Below, one piece after another: positions 33,581 through 45,583 of a stretch of DNA of 64,000 bases. This stretch comes from Mercenaria mercenaria (taxonomy: Eukaryota > Mollusca > Bivalvia > Venerida > Veneridae). Made by a program: the position numbers and the translations under genes. The notes beneath the pieces were generated by a model, which worked only from the letters and a program-made list of their open reading frames with translations, was not told the origin of the DNA and did no database searches. Position 1 is the stretch's first letter. Each line of letters begins with the position of its first letter. The stretch covers positions 83,657,972 through 83,721,971 of the forward strand of contig NC_069364.1 in NCBI RefSeq assembly GCF_021730395.1. The letters are read 5' to 3'.

Positions 33581-34469
33581 GCATTAAATCAACTCTTTCT
33601 GTTTTCTTAATATTGTATTATAAATAAAGTTCTAAACAGTGACATTTTTTTTTGTAACAGATAGTGGACAATGTTGAACAGAGTTGAGGTCCTGGAATCT
33701 CGGTCAACTGCAGATAGCAGCATGGCGTAAAGCAGACGTCTTGTTTCCCAGTCCAATTTTAGTCAGGTATTCTTGGTGGTATGTGACAAAAAAAGCCAAT
33801 GAGTTTTTTTTTCTTCCTCTTGAATTCATACAGTCATATAGAACCATGAAAATGTCAATTTAGGTTTATAAAATGTTCAAAATGAAGTAATTGTAAATTT
33901 CAAATTTCAAATTTTCATTATGGCATCCTGTAGAAACTAACAGAGTGGCATATACATATTCTATATATTACTGTAGGTTGAAATTATTGTTTTGCCCATA
34001 CCAAAGTTTTAGATATGGGTAGATCATCAGTTTTTTTTTCTTCATATTTTTTTTTCACAATACAGTGTTTAAACTAGAATTGCAGACAGAGCAAATTGTA
34101 AACAATTCTTACATTCAACTAAACTTCTTTCAGAAAATTGCACTAAAGTAACACAGTGATTATGACTGAAAGAAGATAATAGGATATTTGTTTTCATCTA
34201 GAGAAATTAAAATGAGGGTTGGAACAATTTTGGTCAGTCAGTTGAAGTAGTTAAGGGTGGTTCTTTACATTATTTGATGGAAAAACATGTATATATGTTT
34301 TTTTTTTCAGGTATTATATGAGTTGACAACTGTACAAGACATCCTATTGAAGACAGTTCTGAGTGAACAACGGCCCAAGACACCTCCTTGTTAATGCTGC
34401 CCTGTTATCTACTGAGTTTCTACATGCAAGTCAAGTAAGTACTTGCTGAACTGAATTCATTTGAAGCTT

Positions 34470-36125
34470 TTTTAGCTTGACTGTATGAAGTATATGGAGA
34501 GCTGTCCTACTTGCCCCGGCATCAGCATCCATGTCTACACCTGTTAGTACAAGGTGGATTTCTTCAAACTTAAAACCACATCATATGACACAAGGACAAA
34601 ACTCTGGCACAGTATTCCATGAATTATTCCCCTTTTGTACTAAAAATTCCAGGTTTAAATTTTCAGTGCACTTTTCATTCTATTAATTATTAATTGATTA
34701 AAACTTGAAATACATTGCAGTTGTTCCACGTCATCTCCCACATCATAATGACACAAGGTCCCAAAAAATACACAAATTTTTAATGAATTATGCCAAATTG
34801 TACTTACTTAAAGAATGAATCTGGGTCATGTTGAGTCAAAAACAAGGTCACTCGGTCGAATCAAAGGAAAGCTTGTAAACACTAGAGGTCACAGTTGTGA
34901 CTCAATCTTTATGAATTTTGGTCAGAATGTTTATCTTGATGGTCTCTAGGCTAAGTTTGAAACTGGTCATGTGGAATTAAAAACTAGGTTACTAGGCCAG
35001 ATCAAATGAAAATCTTGTCAATACTTTTAGAGTTCACAGTTTAAGTTGGAACCTGATGAGAATTGGTTATAATAATTGTCTTGATAATCTATAGGACTGG
35101 TCAACTTTGAATCTGGGTTATCTGGAGTTAAAAACTAGGTAAATCTTCATGAAACTTTGTCAGGATGTTTATCTTGATGATCTTAATGCCAAGATTGAAT
35201 CTGGGTCATGTGGTTTTAAAAACTAGGTCACTAGGCTAGATCAAAGGAAAATCTTGTTAACACTGTAGAGACCACATTTTAAGTTTGAAACTCATGAAAA
35301 TTGGTCAGAATGCTTGTCTGAATGAATTCTAGGTCAGGTTTGAATATGGGTTAATATGGATCAAAAACTAGGTCACCTAGTCAAATAAACAAAAAAACGG
35401 GTGTATGTACAATAGGGGCTGCGTTTTTAATGGATATTGGTGAAATTTTATCAGAATTAATTTCTTGATGAAATCCAGATAAAGTTTGAATCTGGGCCAT
35501 CTGGGGTCAAAAACTAGGTCACCTGGTCAAGTCAAAGAAAAACATTGTGTCTGCAATAGGGGCTGCATTTGTCATTTGATGTGCATGAAACTTATTCAGA
35601 ATGTTTGTTTCCATCAAATCTCAGATGATTTTTTTTTATCTGGGTCACCTCGGATGAAAAACTAGGTCAGCAGGTCAAATCAAAGTAAAGGTTTACACTC
35701 TAGGGCCTACATGTTTGATTAAATCTTTATACAGCTTTGTCAGAATGTTTGTTATCAATAAGTCCTAAATGTTGTAGAATCTTGGTTATGTGGGGTCAAA
35801 AATTAGGTCACTAGGTAAAATCAAAAGAAAAACTTGTTTACACTCTAGAGGCGACTTTTTTGCTCCAATCTTCCCAAAACTTCGTCAGAATGTTTGTTTT
35901 CATCAAATCTTGAATGAGTTCTAAATTGAAGCATGTAGGGCCAAAAACTAGGTCATTAGGTAAAATAAAAGAAAAAGCTTGTTTACACATTTTTGGTCCA
36001 ATCTTAATGAAAATAGATCAGAATATTTGTCTCCATGAAATCACTAGGTTAAACATGTTTACACTGTTATGGTATGTTACTCAGGTGAGCAACCTTAGGC
36101 CATCTTGGCCATCTTGTTACTTAAA
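34470..36125 (+). repeat. Tandem array, AACTAGGTCAC family (forward)
   Basis: About nine degenerate units of roughly 140-160 bp. Each has AAAAACTAGGTCACTAGG, CAAATCAAAGGAAAA, a CTCTAGAGGCC-like phrase, TTGGTCAGAATGTTTGTC and a GTTTGAATCTGGGTCA phrase. Closes at about 36080 with ACTCAGGTGAGCAACC and GGCCATCTTGTT, the known closing motif of this family in the window. Opens with a TTTTTAGCTTGACT phrase near 34470. Forward copy of the arrays at 57.7 and 63.2 kb. Confidence 0.85.
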
Positions 36126-36840
36126 TGTTAGGTAAAAGTTTTATTTTGATGAACATTCAATCTACCTTTGTTATTATTAAATGGTTTTAATTCAAACTTA
36201 AAATAGTTGTTTGGCATCATCACCCACATCACATGACACAAGGTCCACAACTGGCACCGGTATTTCATGAATGGTGCCACCATTTTAGCTCACCTGAACT
36301 TTGTTCAGGTTGAGCTGTTAGTGTAGATGGATGGTTCGTTGTACATCGCCCGGCTTCCTGTGTTAGTAATTTCGTTTAAACATCTTCTTCGCTGAAACTA
36401 CCGGTCAGAATTACACAAAACTTGGTCAGTAACATCCTGTCATGGACTTTTAATTAAATAGTTTTCTAAGATTCTTCTTGACTTTTAGTGGCCATCAAAA
36501 GCTAAAGGAAGAAAAACTTTTAAATGACTTCTTCTTATGAACCGCTTGATGGATCTTCATTAAATTTGGTTTGTAGCATTAATTAAAGGTCCTCGCCCAA
36601 GTTTGTTCAAAGTGAGGGCACTTGGGTCCCCTTTTATGGGCAGCTAGAGGCTGAGCTAAAAATAGAAATACCTTTAACCTACACTTCTCATGAACAGCTG
36701 AATGTATCTTCTTCAAACTTGGTATATCCAGAGCTAAAAATACATAAGAAGTAGATAACTCCTTGTCTTGAAGCTAGTTCAGATGTGATCAGTACAAACC
36801 CTAGTTGTGCATTGTGCATGTTAGGGTCTTACCCTTATCC
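36126..36840 (+). repeat. Degenerate repeat elements (TTAGCTCACCTGAA start)
   Basis: 36170-36270 repeats TCACATGACACAAGGTCC seen near 34580 and 34740. 36290-36840 starts TTTTAGCTCACCTGAACTTT and holds decayed words such as CTTCTTATGAACCGCTTGAT and CTTCTCATGAACAGCTGAAT. Fragment at 46030-46260 is similar. Confidence 0.55.
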
Positions 36841-36854
36841 TGCTTAATTCCTAT

Positions 36855-37022
36855 AATGAATTAGTCACAGTACCATTAACTGTAAAAAGGGGTACTTATG
36901 AAAAATAAACTGACTGAATGGTAAACAGTGCAGATCATGATCAGACTGCATGGATGTGCAGGTTAATCATGATTTACACTGGTCGCAGACAGAATCAGTC
37001 GTGTCCAGCATGATAAGAGTTA
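36855..37022 (-). repeat. GACACGATTGATCCTGC repeat, reverse copy
   Basis: The reverse complement matches 10632-10822: TGCTGGACACGACTGATTCT, GCGACCAGTGTAAATCATGA, CATTCAGTCAGTTTATTTT. Confidence 0.6.
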
Positions 37023-37059
37023 ACATATATTCTGCTGAGTTATGGAACTTTGTTTTTTG

Positions 37060-37545
37060 TTAGCTCACCAGTGCACAAAGTGCTCAAGGTGAGCTGTTGT
37101 GACCGGTCATTGTCCGGCGTCCGTCGTGCATCAACATTTGCCTTGTGAACACTCTAGAGGCCACATTTGTGAACCAATCTTTATGAATCTTGGTCAGAAT
37201 GTTAGTCTTGATGAGCTCTAGGTCAGGTTTGAAACTGGGTCATGTGGGTCAAAAACTAGGTCAGTAGGCCAGATCGAAGGAAAAGCTTATGAACACTCTA
37301 GAGGCCACAGTTATTATCCAATATTTATGCAACTTGGCCAGAATGTTTGCCTTGATGATTTCTAGGTCAAGTTTGAAGCTGGGTCATGTGGGGTCAAAAG
37401 CTAGGTCACCCGGACAAATCAAAGGAAATACTTGTGAAAACTTTAGAGGCCACAGTTGTGACCCAGTCTTTATGAAACTTTGTCAGAATGTTTGTCTTGA
37501 TTATTTCTAGGTAAAGTTTGAAACTGGGTCATGTGGGGTCATGGT
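37060..37545 (+). repeat. Tandem array, AACTAGGTCAC family with hairpin head
   Basis: Begins TTAGCTCACCAGTGCACAAA and GTGCTCAAGGTGAGCT, forming an AGCTCACC/GGTGAGCT hairpin, then CGTCCGTCGTGCATCAA, followed by about three units with ACTCTAGAGGCCACA, GGTCAGAATGTT, CTAGGTCA. Confidence 0.8.
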
Positions 37546-38690
37546 TTCCGAAAGATAACTCATGAAAGGCTTGACCGATTTTAATAATTTTTGGTACACA
37601 AGTGTAACATTAGAAAATACATGTCAAGTTCGAAATTGGGGTCAGTAGGTCAAGGGTCAAGGTCGTATTGACCCTGAACAGTTAAACGGTTTCCGGATGA
37701 TAACTTGAGAACGCTTGCACCTAGGATCATTAATTTTATTACACGGGTGTAACATCATAAAATGCAGGTTAAGTTCGACTTTGATGTCTGTTGGACAAAG
37801 ATCAAGGTCACAGTGACTTGGAACAGTTAAATGGTTTCCGGATGATAACTTGAGAACACGTTTGGGACTAGGATCATGAATTTTGATACACAGGTGTAAC
37901 ATCATGAAAATTAATACAGGTGAAGTTCTACTTTGAGTTCAGTAGGTCAAAGGTCAAGGTCAGTGACTCAGAACATTTAAATGCTTTCCGGATGATAACT
38001 TGAGAACGCTTGGGCCTAGGATCATAAATTTTGGTACACAAGTGTAACATCATGAAATGCAGGTCAGTTTCTACTTTGAGGTCAGCAGGTCATAGGTCAA
38101 GGTCACAGTGACTCGGAACAGTTAAACGGTTTGCGGATGACAACATGAGAACGCTTGGGTCTAAGATCAGGTGTAACATGATAAAATACAGGTCAAGTTT
38201 AACTTGGACGCTAGTAGGTCAAAGGTCAAGGTCACAATAACACAAACAGTTAAACGGTTTCCGGATAATAACTTGAGAACACTTGGGTCTAGTTTAATGA
38301 AAATTTTAGGGAGGTTGGTTATGACCAGCAGATGACCCCTGCTGATTTTGAGTTCAGTAGGTCACAGGTCAAGGTCACAGTGACCCGAAACATTTAAACG
38401 GTTTTCGGACAATAACTTCAGAAGGCTTGGGACTAGGATTAATAGGGAGGTTGATCATTACCAGCAGATGATTTGTATTGATTTTGAGTTCCAAAGGTCA
38501 AAGGTCAGAGTGACCCGGAACATTTAAACCTTTTGAGAACGCTTGGGCCGAGGATAATGAAACTTCATAGGGAGGTTGATCATGACCAGCAAATTACCTC
38601 TATTGATTTTGAGGTCAGTAGGTCAAAGGTCAAGCATGTTCACTGTCAACATTGGCTTAGTTTTTGTGACAAGGACATATTGTGGGGGTA
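37546..38690 (+). repeat. Tandem array, GGTTTCCGGATGATAACTTG family
   Basis: About eight units of 120-150 bp: GGTTTCCGGATGATAACTTG, AGAACGCTTGGGCCTAGGAT, GTGTAACATCATGAAATGCA, then AGTAGGTCAAAGGTCAAGGT and CACAGTGAC. Perfect direct repeats AGGTCA-N-AGGTCA occur at 37944, 38087, 38216, 38359 and 38620, and GGTCACAGTGACC at 38373. The later units swap in GGGAGGTTGATCATGACCAG. Confidence 0.85.
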
Positions 38691-39108
38691 TAATTCGTCA
38701 CTCCTGTGACAACTCTAGTTTTCATTAAAATTGATCTATAGCATCATTGTAAGGTCATCTCTCAAATTTGTTCAAGTGAGGGCACATGATCTGTTTTATG
38801 CTTTTATACTGATCACAAATGTTATTATTCATGATTCTCTGTGTCATAAATATATTCACTGTCATATGGTGAAGGTCTTGGACCTTCTTAATTCGTCCGT
38901 CACATTAGCTGGTGTACTCAATTGCACTTACAGTTACCATACATGGTATGATTAGGCTTAAGAAGTAGATGATCCCAAATGTTTTGGGGATTAGTAGGTC
39001 AAGGTCATACAGATCAGAGGAACAATCCATCATGGGGGCATACACGTTCTTCTAACAGCTCTTACGAATATGTGTATCTTGACTGATTTCTTTTTTTTTA
39101 TTTTTCAG
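38691..39108. other. Decayed repeat sequence
   Basis: Contains words of the neighbouring arrays (AGTAGGTCAAGGTCA near 38992) and otherwise nothing recognisable. Confidence 0.4.
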
Positions 39109-39439
39109 GTATCCATCAAAGATTGGCCATGGTGTTTACAGAACTGAATGCCAAGCTGTGATTTTTGAAAATTTATTATAAAGTTCTAAATGGAAATACA
39201 ATTTGAAAAACACAGACAACTTCTTGTGTTTTTAAGCTACCACTTAACTGAATGATTACAGACATAAATGTATGCCGTGAAGTTCAGTTTAAAATGACTA
39301 AACATAAACGCTGTAACAGGAGGATTGGTCAATAGCTGAAAGGTCAAGCTCTAAGGCCATTATTCACAAGCCAAATGCTTTTGTCTCTGAATCTCGTATA
39401 GGGAGAAGATGTCAAAAGGTCATATTTATGCCCAACTTT

Positions 39440-39960
39440 GAAGAATATGTGGTGAATTGTTTTGCTCATTGTTGGTCTGTCGGCATCGTTTTAATAGGAA
39501 TGGTCTCTGTCCTGACGTTCGTCCGTTACATTTCTATCGCTAAGTATATATCCTAAACCCCTCCAAGGATTTTCATGAAACTTGGGTCAAATGATCACCT
39601 CATTAAAACAATGTGCAGAACGTATGAGTCAACCGTGTCTGCTCTGTTTCTCCTTAACCCCTTGAAGGACTTTCATGAAACTTAGGTCAAATGATCATCT
39701 CATCAAGACAATATGCAGACCTTGCGAGTCAGCCGTTTTGGCTCAATGTCAAAGGTTTGAGCTCTGTTTCTCCCAAACCCCTTGAATTATTTTCATGAAA
39801 CTTTGGTCAATTGATCACCTCATCAAGACAATTTTAAGAACTTAAGAGTCAGCCATGTTGGCTGAAGGTCAAGGTCACAACTTGAGGTCAAATGTTTGAG
39901 CCTTCATTTTGGGTCTGCTCTGTATCTTCTAAACCCCTTGAAGAATTTTCAAATTCATAG
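39440..39960 (+). repeat. Tandem array, AAACCCCTTGAAGGA family
   Basis: Three to four units of about 120 bp with CTCTGTTTCTCC, AAACCCCTTGAAGGACTTTC, ATGAAACTTAGGTCAAATGA, TCATCAAGACAAT and GAGTCAGCCGTTTTGGCT. Confidence 0.75.
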
Positions 39961-40607
39961 ATGTTGTCATATAATTAACAACGTCAGTGCTTCCACCCAT
40001 TACCATCAGCCCTTTCACTATCTATAACAGCGGCGGCGGACAGCTGTCTTTCAGATTGCCTTGTCTGATCAATAACTAGATGATACTTGTGCCTACAGTA
40101 GTCAAACTTAATGGGACTATTACCTGTAGACAGCAGATGACCTTTACTGTAGTTGGGATCAGTGGAATAACTTTCATAGTAATTTTGAGACTGTAAACGG
40201 TTTCCGACCAATATTTCAAGAGTGCGTTGGCCTACTGACGCTAAGCTTTATAGAATTGTCTGTGGTAAGTAGACTTCTATTGTCACAAGGACGTTGAGAC
40301 TGAAAACTTTGTCTGCTGTATACTTGAAGAGTACTGTAGCTGACAGATTTAGAACTACAATATGATTTCCTGTCGTCATCAAATGATCATTACGGGTCAG
40401 TTGTTTGAAAGTCATGGTGACCTCTAGACTGAAAATGTTCTCTGGCCAATACCTGAAGAACCCTTTAGCCTACAGCCTTTAAACGTCCTAGGAAGATTGA
40501 ATGTAAATGACCTATACTTTTTACGTGTCAGTATGTCGGAGGTCAGGGTCACTGACCCTTAGACTGAAAAGTTTCTGCTTAATAACTATAGAACACTTGC
40601 TCCTACT
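39961..40607 (+). repeat. Degenerate tandem repeats (GACTGAAAA..TTGAAGA)
   Basis: Four loose units near 40190, 40310, 40430 and 40560, each with AGACTGAAAA or AGACTGTAAA, a CCAATAC/TATACTTGAAGA phrase and TAGCCTACAG-like words. Strongly decayed. Confidence 0.5.
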
Positions 40608-40619
40608 CTAACTTCACAG

Positions 40620-40856
40620 GGGGCCTCCATGGCCGAGGGGTTAAGGTTGCTGACTTCAAATCACTTACCCCTAACCGACGTGGGTTCGAGCCTCACTCGG
40701 GGTGTTGAATTCTTCATGTAAGGAAGCTATCCAGCTGGCTTACGGAAGGTCGGTGCCCGCTTATTATGAAATAATGCACGGAGGGGCACCTGGGGTCTTC
40801 ATTCACCATCAAAGCTGGAAAATAATTGTCGGTGTGAATTAAACAACAACAAAAAC
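40620..40856 (+). repeat. tRNA-derived SINE, copy 3, with 12-bp target duplication
   Basis: A complete copy: GGGGCCTCCATGGCCGAGGG (A box), GGGTTCGAGCCTCAC (B box), GAATTCTTCATGTAAGGAAG, CTTACGGAAGGTCGGTGCCC, GATGAAATAATGCA-like middle, and tail TTAAACAACAACAAAAAC. CTAACTTCACAG flanks it exactly on both sides (40608-40619 and 40857-40868), proving insertion by target-primed reverse transcription and a fairly young age. Confidence 0.95.
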
Positions 40857-41377
40857 CTAACTTCACAGACTTATTTTCTATTTTCAACATATGACACTTG
40901 AGGTGTTTGCTGTTGATGAGTCAAAGTCAAAGCGAAAAAGATGCTCATTCATATGATTTACATACTAAGCCGGGGTTTGAACCTGTATTGGAGTATGGGA
41001 AGTTTTTTGTTATCACTAGGTTAGGAAAGAAACAGCCATAAGTGTCATTTCGTCATGATCTGTACGAAACAAGGCCGGAATGTTTATTTTCATAAAATCG
41101 CGACCAAGTCTGAAATTTGGATCAAAAACTAGATCAAATCGCAAAAATACACGTTTACAACTAATGTCACATTTTCTACTTTATGTTTTTCTTTTGATGA
41201 ATTCAAGTTACAAACTGTTCATCTGCGAGCAAAATATACGTCACTAGTTGAAATCATAGAAACTAGCACACTGTTTCTGTACACCTGTCCTGTCAACTTC
41301 AAGTATTTCGACAGAGTAAGACAGATATGTCTGTCAGTTAGAAAAATTCTGAATAGTACATGCAATAATTAATCACA

Positions 41378-41529
41378 GGTGCCCATCCGGGCATTCTTTT
41401 AAGAACGAGTGGACACTTTTATAAATACTGACCTCCCGTTAGCCATACTGACAACATCCTCACGTGATGTTTCGAACCCACAGCGAGGCAAGTGATTCGA
41501 AGTCAGCGACCTTTACCACTCGGAGACAC
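41378..41529 (-). repeat. tRNA-derived SINE, degraded fragment
   Basis: The complement of CCACTCGG and GCGACCTTTACCACTCGG gives the tRNA-like head, with GTGATTCGAAGTCAGCG and TTTCGAACCCACAGCG matching the other copies. The body is eroded and short. Confidence 0.7.
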
Positions 41530-41638
41530 CATTCATTAATCTTACCAAGCAACTGGTGCAACGCAATGCATGGAAACATGGTACTGTACATTGTCTTGTG
41601 TATATTTCTACACATTCATAGTTATTTTAAGCATATAT

Positions 41639-41824
41639 GAGCCGCGCCATGAGAAAACCAACATAGTGGCTTTGCGACCAGCATGGAACGAGACCAGCAT
41701 GCGCGCAGTCTGGTCAGGATCCATGCTGTTCGCTAACAGTTTCTCTAATTCCAATAGGCTTTGAAAGCGAACAGCATGGATCCTGACTAGACTGCGCGTA
41801 TGCGGTTTTCTCATGGCGCGGCTC
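41639..41824. mobile_element. Foldback MITE (GAGCC family), copy 3, internally deleted
   Basis: Ends GAGCCGCGCCATGAGAAAAC and TTTCTCATGGCGCGGCTC are intact and ATAT flanks both sides (41635-41638, 41825-41828). It is 186 bp because one arm has lost part of the GGTCTGGATCCATGC region, so the foldback is lopsided. Confidence 0.9.
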
Positions 41825-41829
41825 ATATG

Positions 41830-43760
41830 TATTACCCAGAGGGACTTGAAAATCTTGCAAATTGGGCCTTGATAGATCGGATCTTTTTCAATGGTGTATC
41901 TATCCTCTGTTGATTATAGGGCATTTAACAGGGCCAAAATCATTTCAGGTTATGTAAAAAAAATTGTACTGATTTTAAGTTTGTATATCAGCTCCATTGC
42001 CTGTCCTATGGTTTTCCCAAATGTCCGAAAATTGCCTCAAGTTATGTCCAGGGTATGTTCCTGACCTCCTATACACATCAATAGTTTCTTTTTCTTACAC
42101 AATCCTTCAAATTATAACAATTCGTTTGCGTGATACTTATCAATATCCAGACCGTAACAAGGAACCATACTTCTATACATTATTTCATGGCACATCTATA
42201 AATTTTATATAAAGTCTTCAATGATACATGCATAGGTCTCAGTTCAGCAGTCAGTTTTAAATGTCTTGTTTTGTATCATTTTCACATAACAGTTCTGTCT
42301 GAAATAAACATTATTTCTTGGAAATGAAAGTGAATTTTCACAAAAGGCGCGTTTCCGGATTTAGACCGTTGAAAAACTGAAATTTAGTTAGGGAATACAC
42401 GTATGTAAAGGAAGTATAAGACGGGTGATGGTAATGATGGCTCCAAGATTTTGAGTGAGAGTAGTGAGTTTTCTAGAAAGATCTGGAGGTATCATTCCCG
42501 TGAAAAATTAAGAAAGAAAGTTGGTGATGATTTTAAATTTTCATAATACATGGCCGTTTTCGTCATCCAAATTCACAATGCAAACATTAGCATTTTACTG
42601 TAGCTCGGAGTAAACCGAAAATATCGTAATTGATGACTTATATCTTTATTTTAACATTTCAAACGATACCAGTAAGCTTTAGTGGTTTGAGCGTCGCCTG
42701 ATCAATCCGCTCGCCTATTCTTCCGTTTTCATTGAATCTGGGATCCTCGGTAATGTACGTTATATCACGAATATTAACGGAGGTTCCCGAGGGTTATGTT
42801 TGTGTCGTCTGCTATTTTATTGAATCGGGGATCCACGGTAATGTACGTAATATCACAGATATTAACGTAGGTTCCAGAGGCAATTCATCCGTGTGTTTGT
42901 CCATGCAGTCTTTGTGCACACTTGCCATTTTTTTTTTCTTTCTTTTTAATATGTCCAATCGTCGTGTCTTAATGAGAAACTGAATGAGAGAAAGAAATAC
43001 ATTGGTCTGCTTTTTTAAATCCCTTTGCACTTTTCACCGCCGAATTCCTTCGGCCCTCAGAACAGTCTTTCTACTCCTACGATTTACTTTCCAGGGATCT
43101 AATTTCCAGATATATTTCTACTCCTAATTGTAAGATGGTAAATCTTACATATACTATTAGGCCTACTTTGAATTCAAATCATTTTGAATTATTTAATTCA
43201 CTTCAGTTGTGGTAAAAAATATTTAGATATATTGTTGATATTGTATTTTGTATTTCTTTACACAATGCGTGAGTTATTGTTTGTGCAATTTTGTATTAGG
43301 CCTATTTCATATTATGTTAGGCTTTTTATATTACGGAATAAGAAAGAGAGTAACGAACCGACGCCGGGAATTGCTATGACAATAGTAAAATAAAGGCTAT
43401 GACATTATTATAGTTTGATAAAAAGATGACTTAATGCCTTGTGGTTACACAATTATATACAAATGACTGTGATTTAAATGAAAATGTATTTCAGATTATA
43501 CACCAACGCACAATCCAGACTCGCAAAAATCACGATTTTTCGAATTGTTTGTAAATTTCTTCTATGGTAGGATCGATCATTGTAAAATATATCTACTTAA
43601 AATATTATCAGATCATTTAAAAATGAAACATGCTTTATCATTTGCGCACGATAAACCAATTCTCGGGCGATCAGAAAACACATCGAGGATCAATATAGGC
43701 TGCACATCCGTACAATTACTTCCTACTAGTTTTGAAAAAAAAAGTGACATGTTTATCCCA
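41830..43760. other. Intergenic DNA, no gene seen
   Basis: Several small open frames (41997-42212, 43184-43393, 43545-43796) are AT-rich without known motifs or splice support. It includes the 88-bp-period duplication at 42731. Confidence 0.45.
42731..42879. repeat. Diverged 61-bp direct repeat, 88-bp period
   Basis: ATTGAATCTGGGATCCTCGG at 42731 and ATTGAATCGGGGATCCACGG at 42819, both continuing TAATGTACGT(T/A)ATATCAC and TATTAACG(G/T)AGGTTCC. Confidence 0.8.
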
Positions 43761-44236
43761 GGTGTACGGAAGCCTATTAGGGACATTTTGTCTTAGTTTT
43801 TATGCATTACCTCTTATGTTTGATGTATTATGCGCTACGTATTATTTATTACCTCTTAGATTATACTCGTAAGGTAGAGGTAAAGCGGGAAACACGAACT
43901 GAATCCTTTACTGATATGTGGAATGTTTAAAGTTTTCTTTCACAAAGCTCGACCGAATAGCTCTGTTAACTTGAATCTACATTCCGCATGGTCTAATGTA
44001 ATTTGTTACCAGATTATTGGCAAGGAGATCGCAAAAAGATTCATAATCTGTGAAATTTTGTGGATTCATAGAAGATATACTATATATCCAAGACTCAGAA
44101 TGTCTATATATGCGCACAAAACCAATTTGGGATCAAATTCAAACATGTACAAATGCTAGAAGACAATTAACATTGTTGAAGAAAATGCTGATTTAATCAT
44201 TAACGAAATGGAAATATCTTTCATTTCATCATCATT

Positions 44237-44453
44237 GAACCGCGCCATGTGAAACACTAGTGGTTGCGCCTAGCATATCCAGACCACCTGGCATCTGCCT
44301 GTAGGTCAGAGTCCATGCGTACGATAACAGTTTACTAATTGCAATAGGTTTTAAATCGACAGAAGGACCCTGACCGATGCGCGGTATGAGCATGCTGACT
44401 GGTTTCCATGCATGGTCGCAAACCCACTATGTTTGTTTTCTAAGGCGCGGCTC
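44237..44453. mobile_element. Foldback MITE (GAGCC family), copy 4, decayed
   Basis: GAACCGCGCCATG at the left and AAGGCGCGGCTC at the right with central words (CCAGACCACC, GGTCGCAAACCCACTATG) of the family, but many small deletions. It is nested in the 43764-46451 element, so it jumped in after that element arrived or moved with it. Confidence 0.75.
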
Positions 44454-44854
44454 ATATTAGTTTTCATTGCATCTGTGAAAATAAAGAAACTATTGGATAT
44501 GATACAGATTTGGTTAGGGGACACTTCTATGACGTTTGAACCAATTCCTTTGCCTCAGGGAAGTTTTATGTAAATTACAACTTGGGTTTACGCAGTACAT
44601 TGATTTGTAGCAAAAATCGCACGTACACTTTAAAAATATTTTCATCGAAATTCTTAGCTGAAAAAGGGACACTAAACTGATGAAGTGATAAATGTTTTGT
44701 TTTTAAACGTTGGTGTAAGGTGTTAAATAGCTCTTAATACTGGTGAAGTTATAAATACGCTGGAAGAAAACTTCAGTCCTTAGTACGGCGCGAACTGCGA
44801 ATTCCTACTAATGACTTATTTATCAGCTCTTGCATATATAAAATATATATAATT

Positions 44855-45300
44855 ATGCATTAGATGTTTTATCTCACATCTTATGTCTAAGGTGTTAGGC
44901 ATTAGGTATTTCATCTTATGCCAAGTCAAAGGTATTAGGAATTAGGTATTTCATCTAATGTCTAAGGACTTATATACTCCTTATTATTTTTTTTTATTTT
45001 TGGTTAGGTTGAACGTCGCACCGACACTCTTTATTATGGCTATCGTACTTTATAATAGTTTGTATAAATATAGTGTTCAGTCACATAAGTTATTTCAGAG
45101 ATTGCTAACTGCGCAGTTAAGAAAAGACGACGCACAAGATCTGTAATGAAATATATAATGCAGCAAGATAAGAAATTGGTTTATTTAGCCTGTTTATGGG
45201 CAGTAATGAAATATATAATCCTGCACGACAACAAACTGAAATGAATCACTAGGGGGAAAAAAAGGTTTTATCGAGTCTGTTTATGGGCAGTAATGAAATA
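44855..45300 (+). repeat. Two short tandem arrays inside the TIR element
   Basis: At 44862-44968 three units of ATTAGGTATTTCATCT(T/A)ATG with (C/A)TAAGG. At 45144-45300 three units of GCAGTAATGAAATA(T/C)AT(A/T)AT separated by 55-90 bp with CTGTTTATGGGCAGTAATG. Confidence 0.7.
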
Positions 45301-45583
45301 CATTATACTGCATATGCCCATTTGCGCCAGTTTAAGCCATTCTCTATTTTTAGGAACAGTCAAACCCCGACTTCCTTTTACAGTAAGTATATTTTATCTA
45401 AGTCATGGCTATGGTCTGGCTTTGAAAACTCAAACTACAACACCAGAAGTACAACGTAAAATGTTTAATAACAATCCTATGTCTGGTGACTCTAGGTTAA
45501 ATACTTTTTTAGATATACATGATATATATTCGGACAGACGTACTGACAAGAACAATTTTAGGTCTCCCATAAAACAACAATAA
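45293..45583 (+). CDS. Unrecognised open frame inside the TIR element
   Basis: A 96-codon frame whose latter half (residues 20-96) is polar and less AT-driven than nearby frames, ending RRTDKNNFRSPIKQQ. I recognise no family. The start lies within a short tandem array, which argues against a native start. It could be a decayed exon of an element protein, or chance. Confidence 0.15.
   Translation: MKYIILHMPICASLSHSLFLGTVKPRLPFTVSIFYLSHGYGLALKTQTTTPEVQRKMFNNNPMSGDSRLNTFLDIHDIYSDRRTDKNNFRSPIKQQ

Larger units (their letters stand above)
33661..39250 (+). ncRNA. Possible spliced non-coding transcript
   Basis: Three short segments are framed by very good splice signals: 33661-33766 (T9-GTAACAG before; TCAG/GTATTC after), 34311-34434 (T-run plus CAG before; AA/GTAAGT after) and 39109 onward (T-run TTTTTCAG before). 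None has an open frame that joins to the others, so any product would be non-coding. The last intron would span the tandem arrays. Splice sites alone are weak evidence in AT-rich DNA. Confidence 0.22.
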
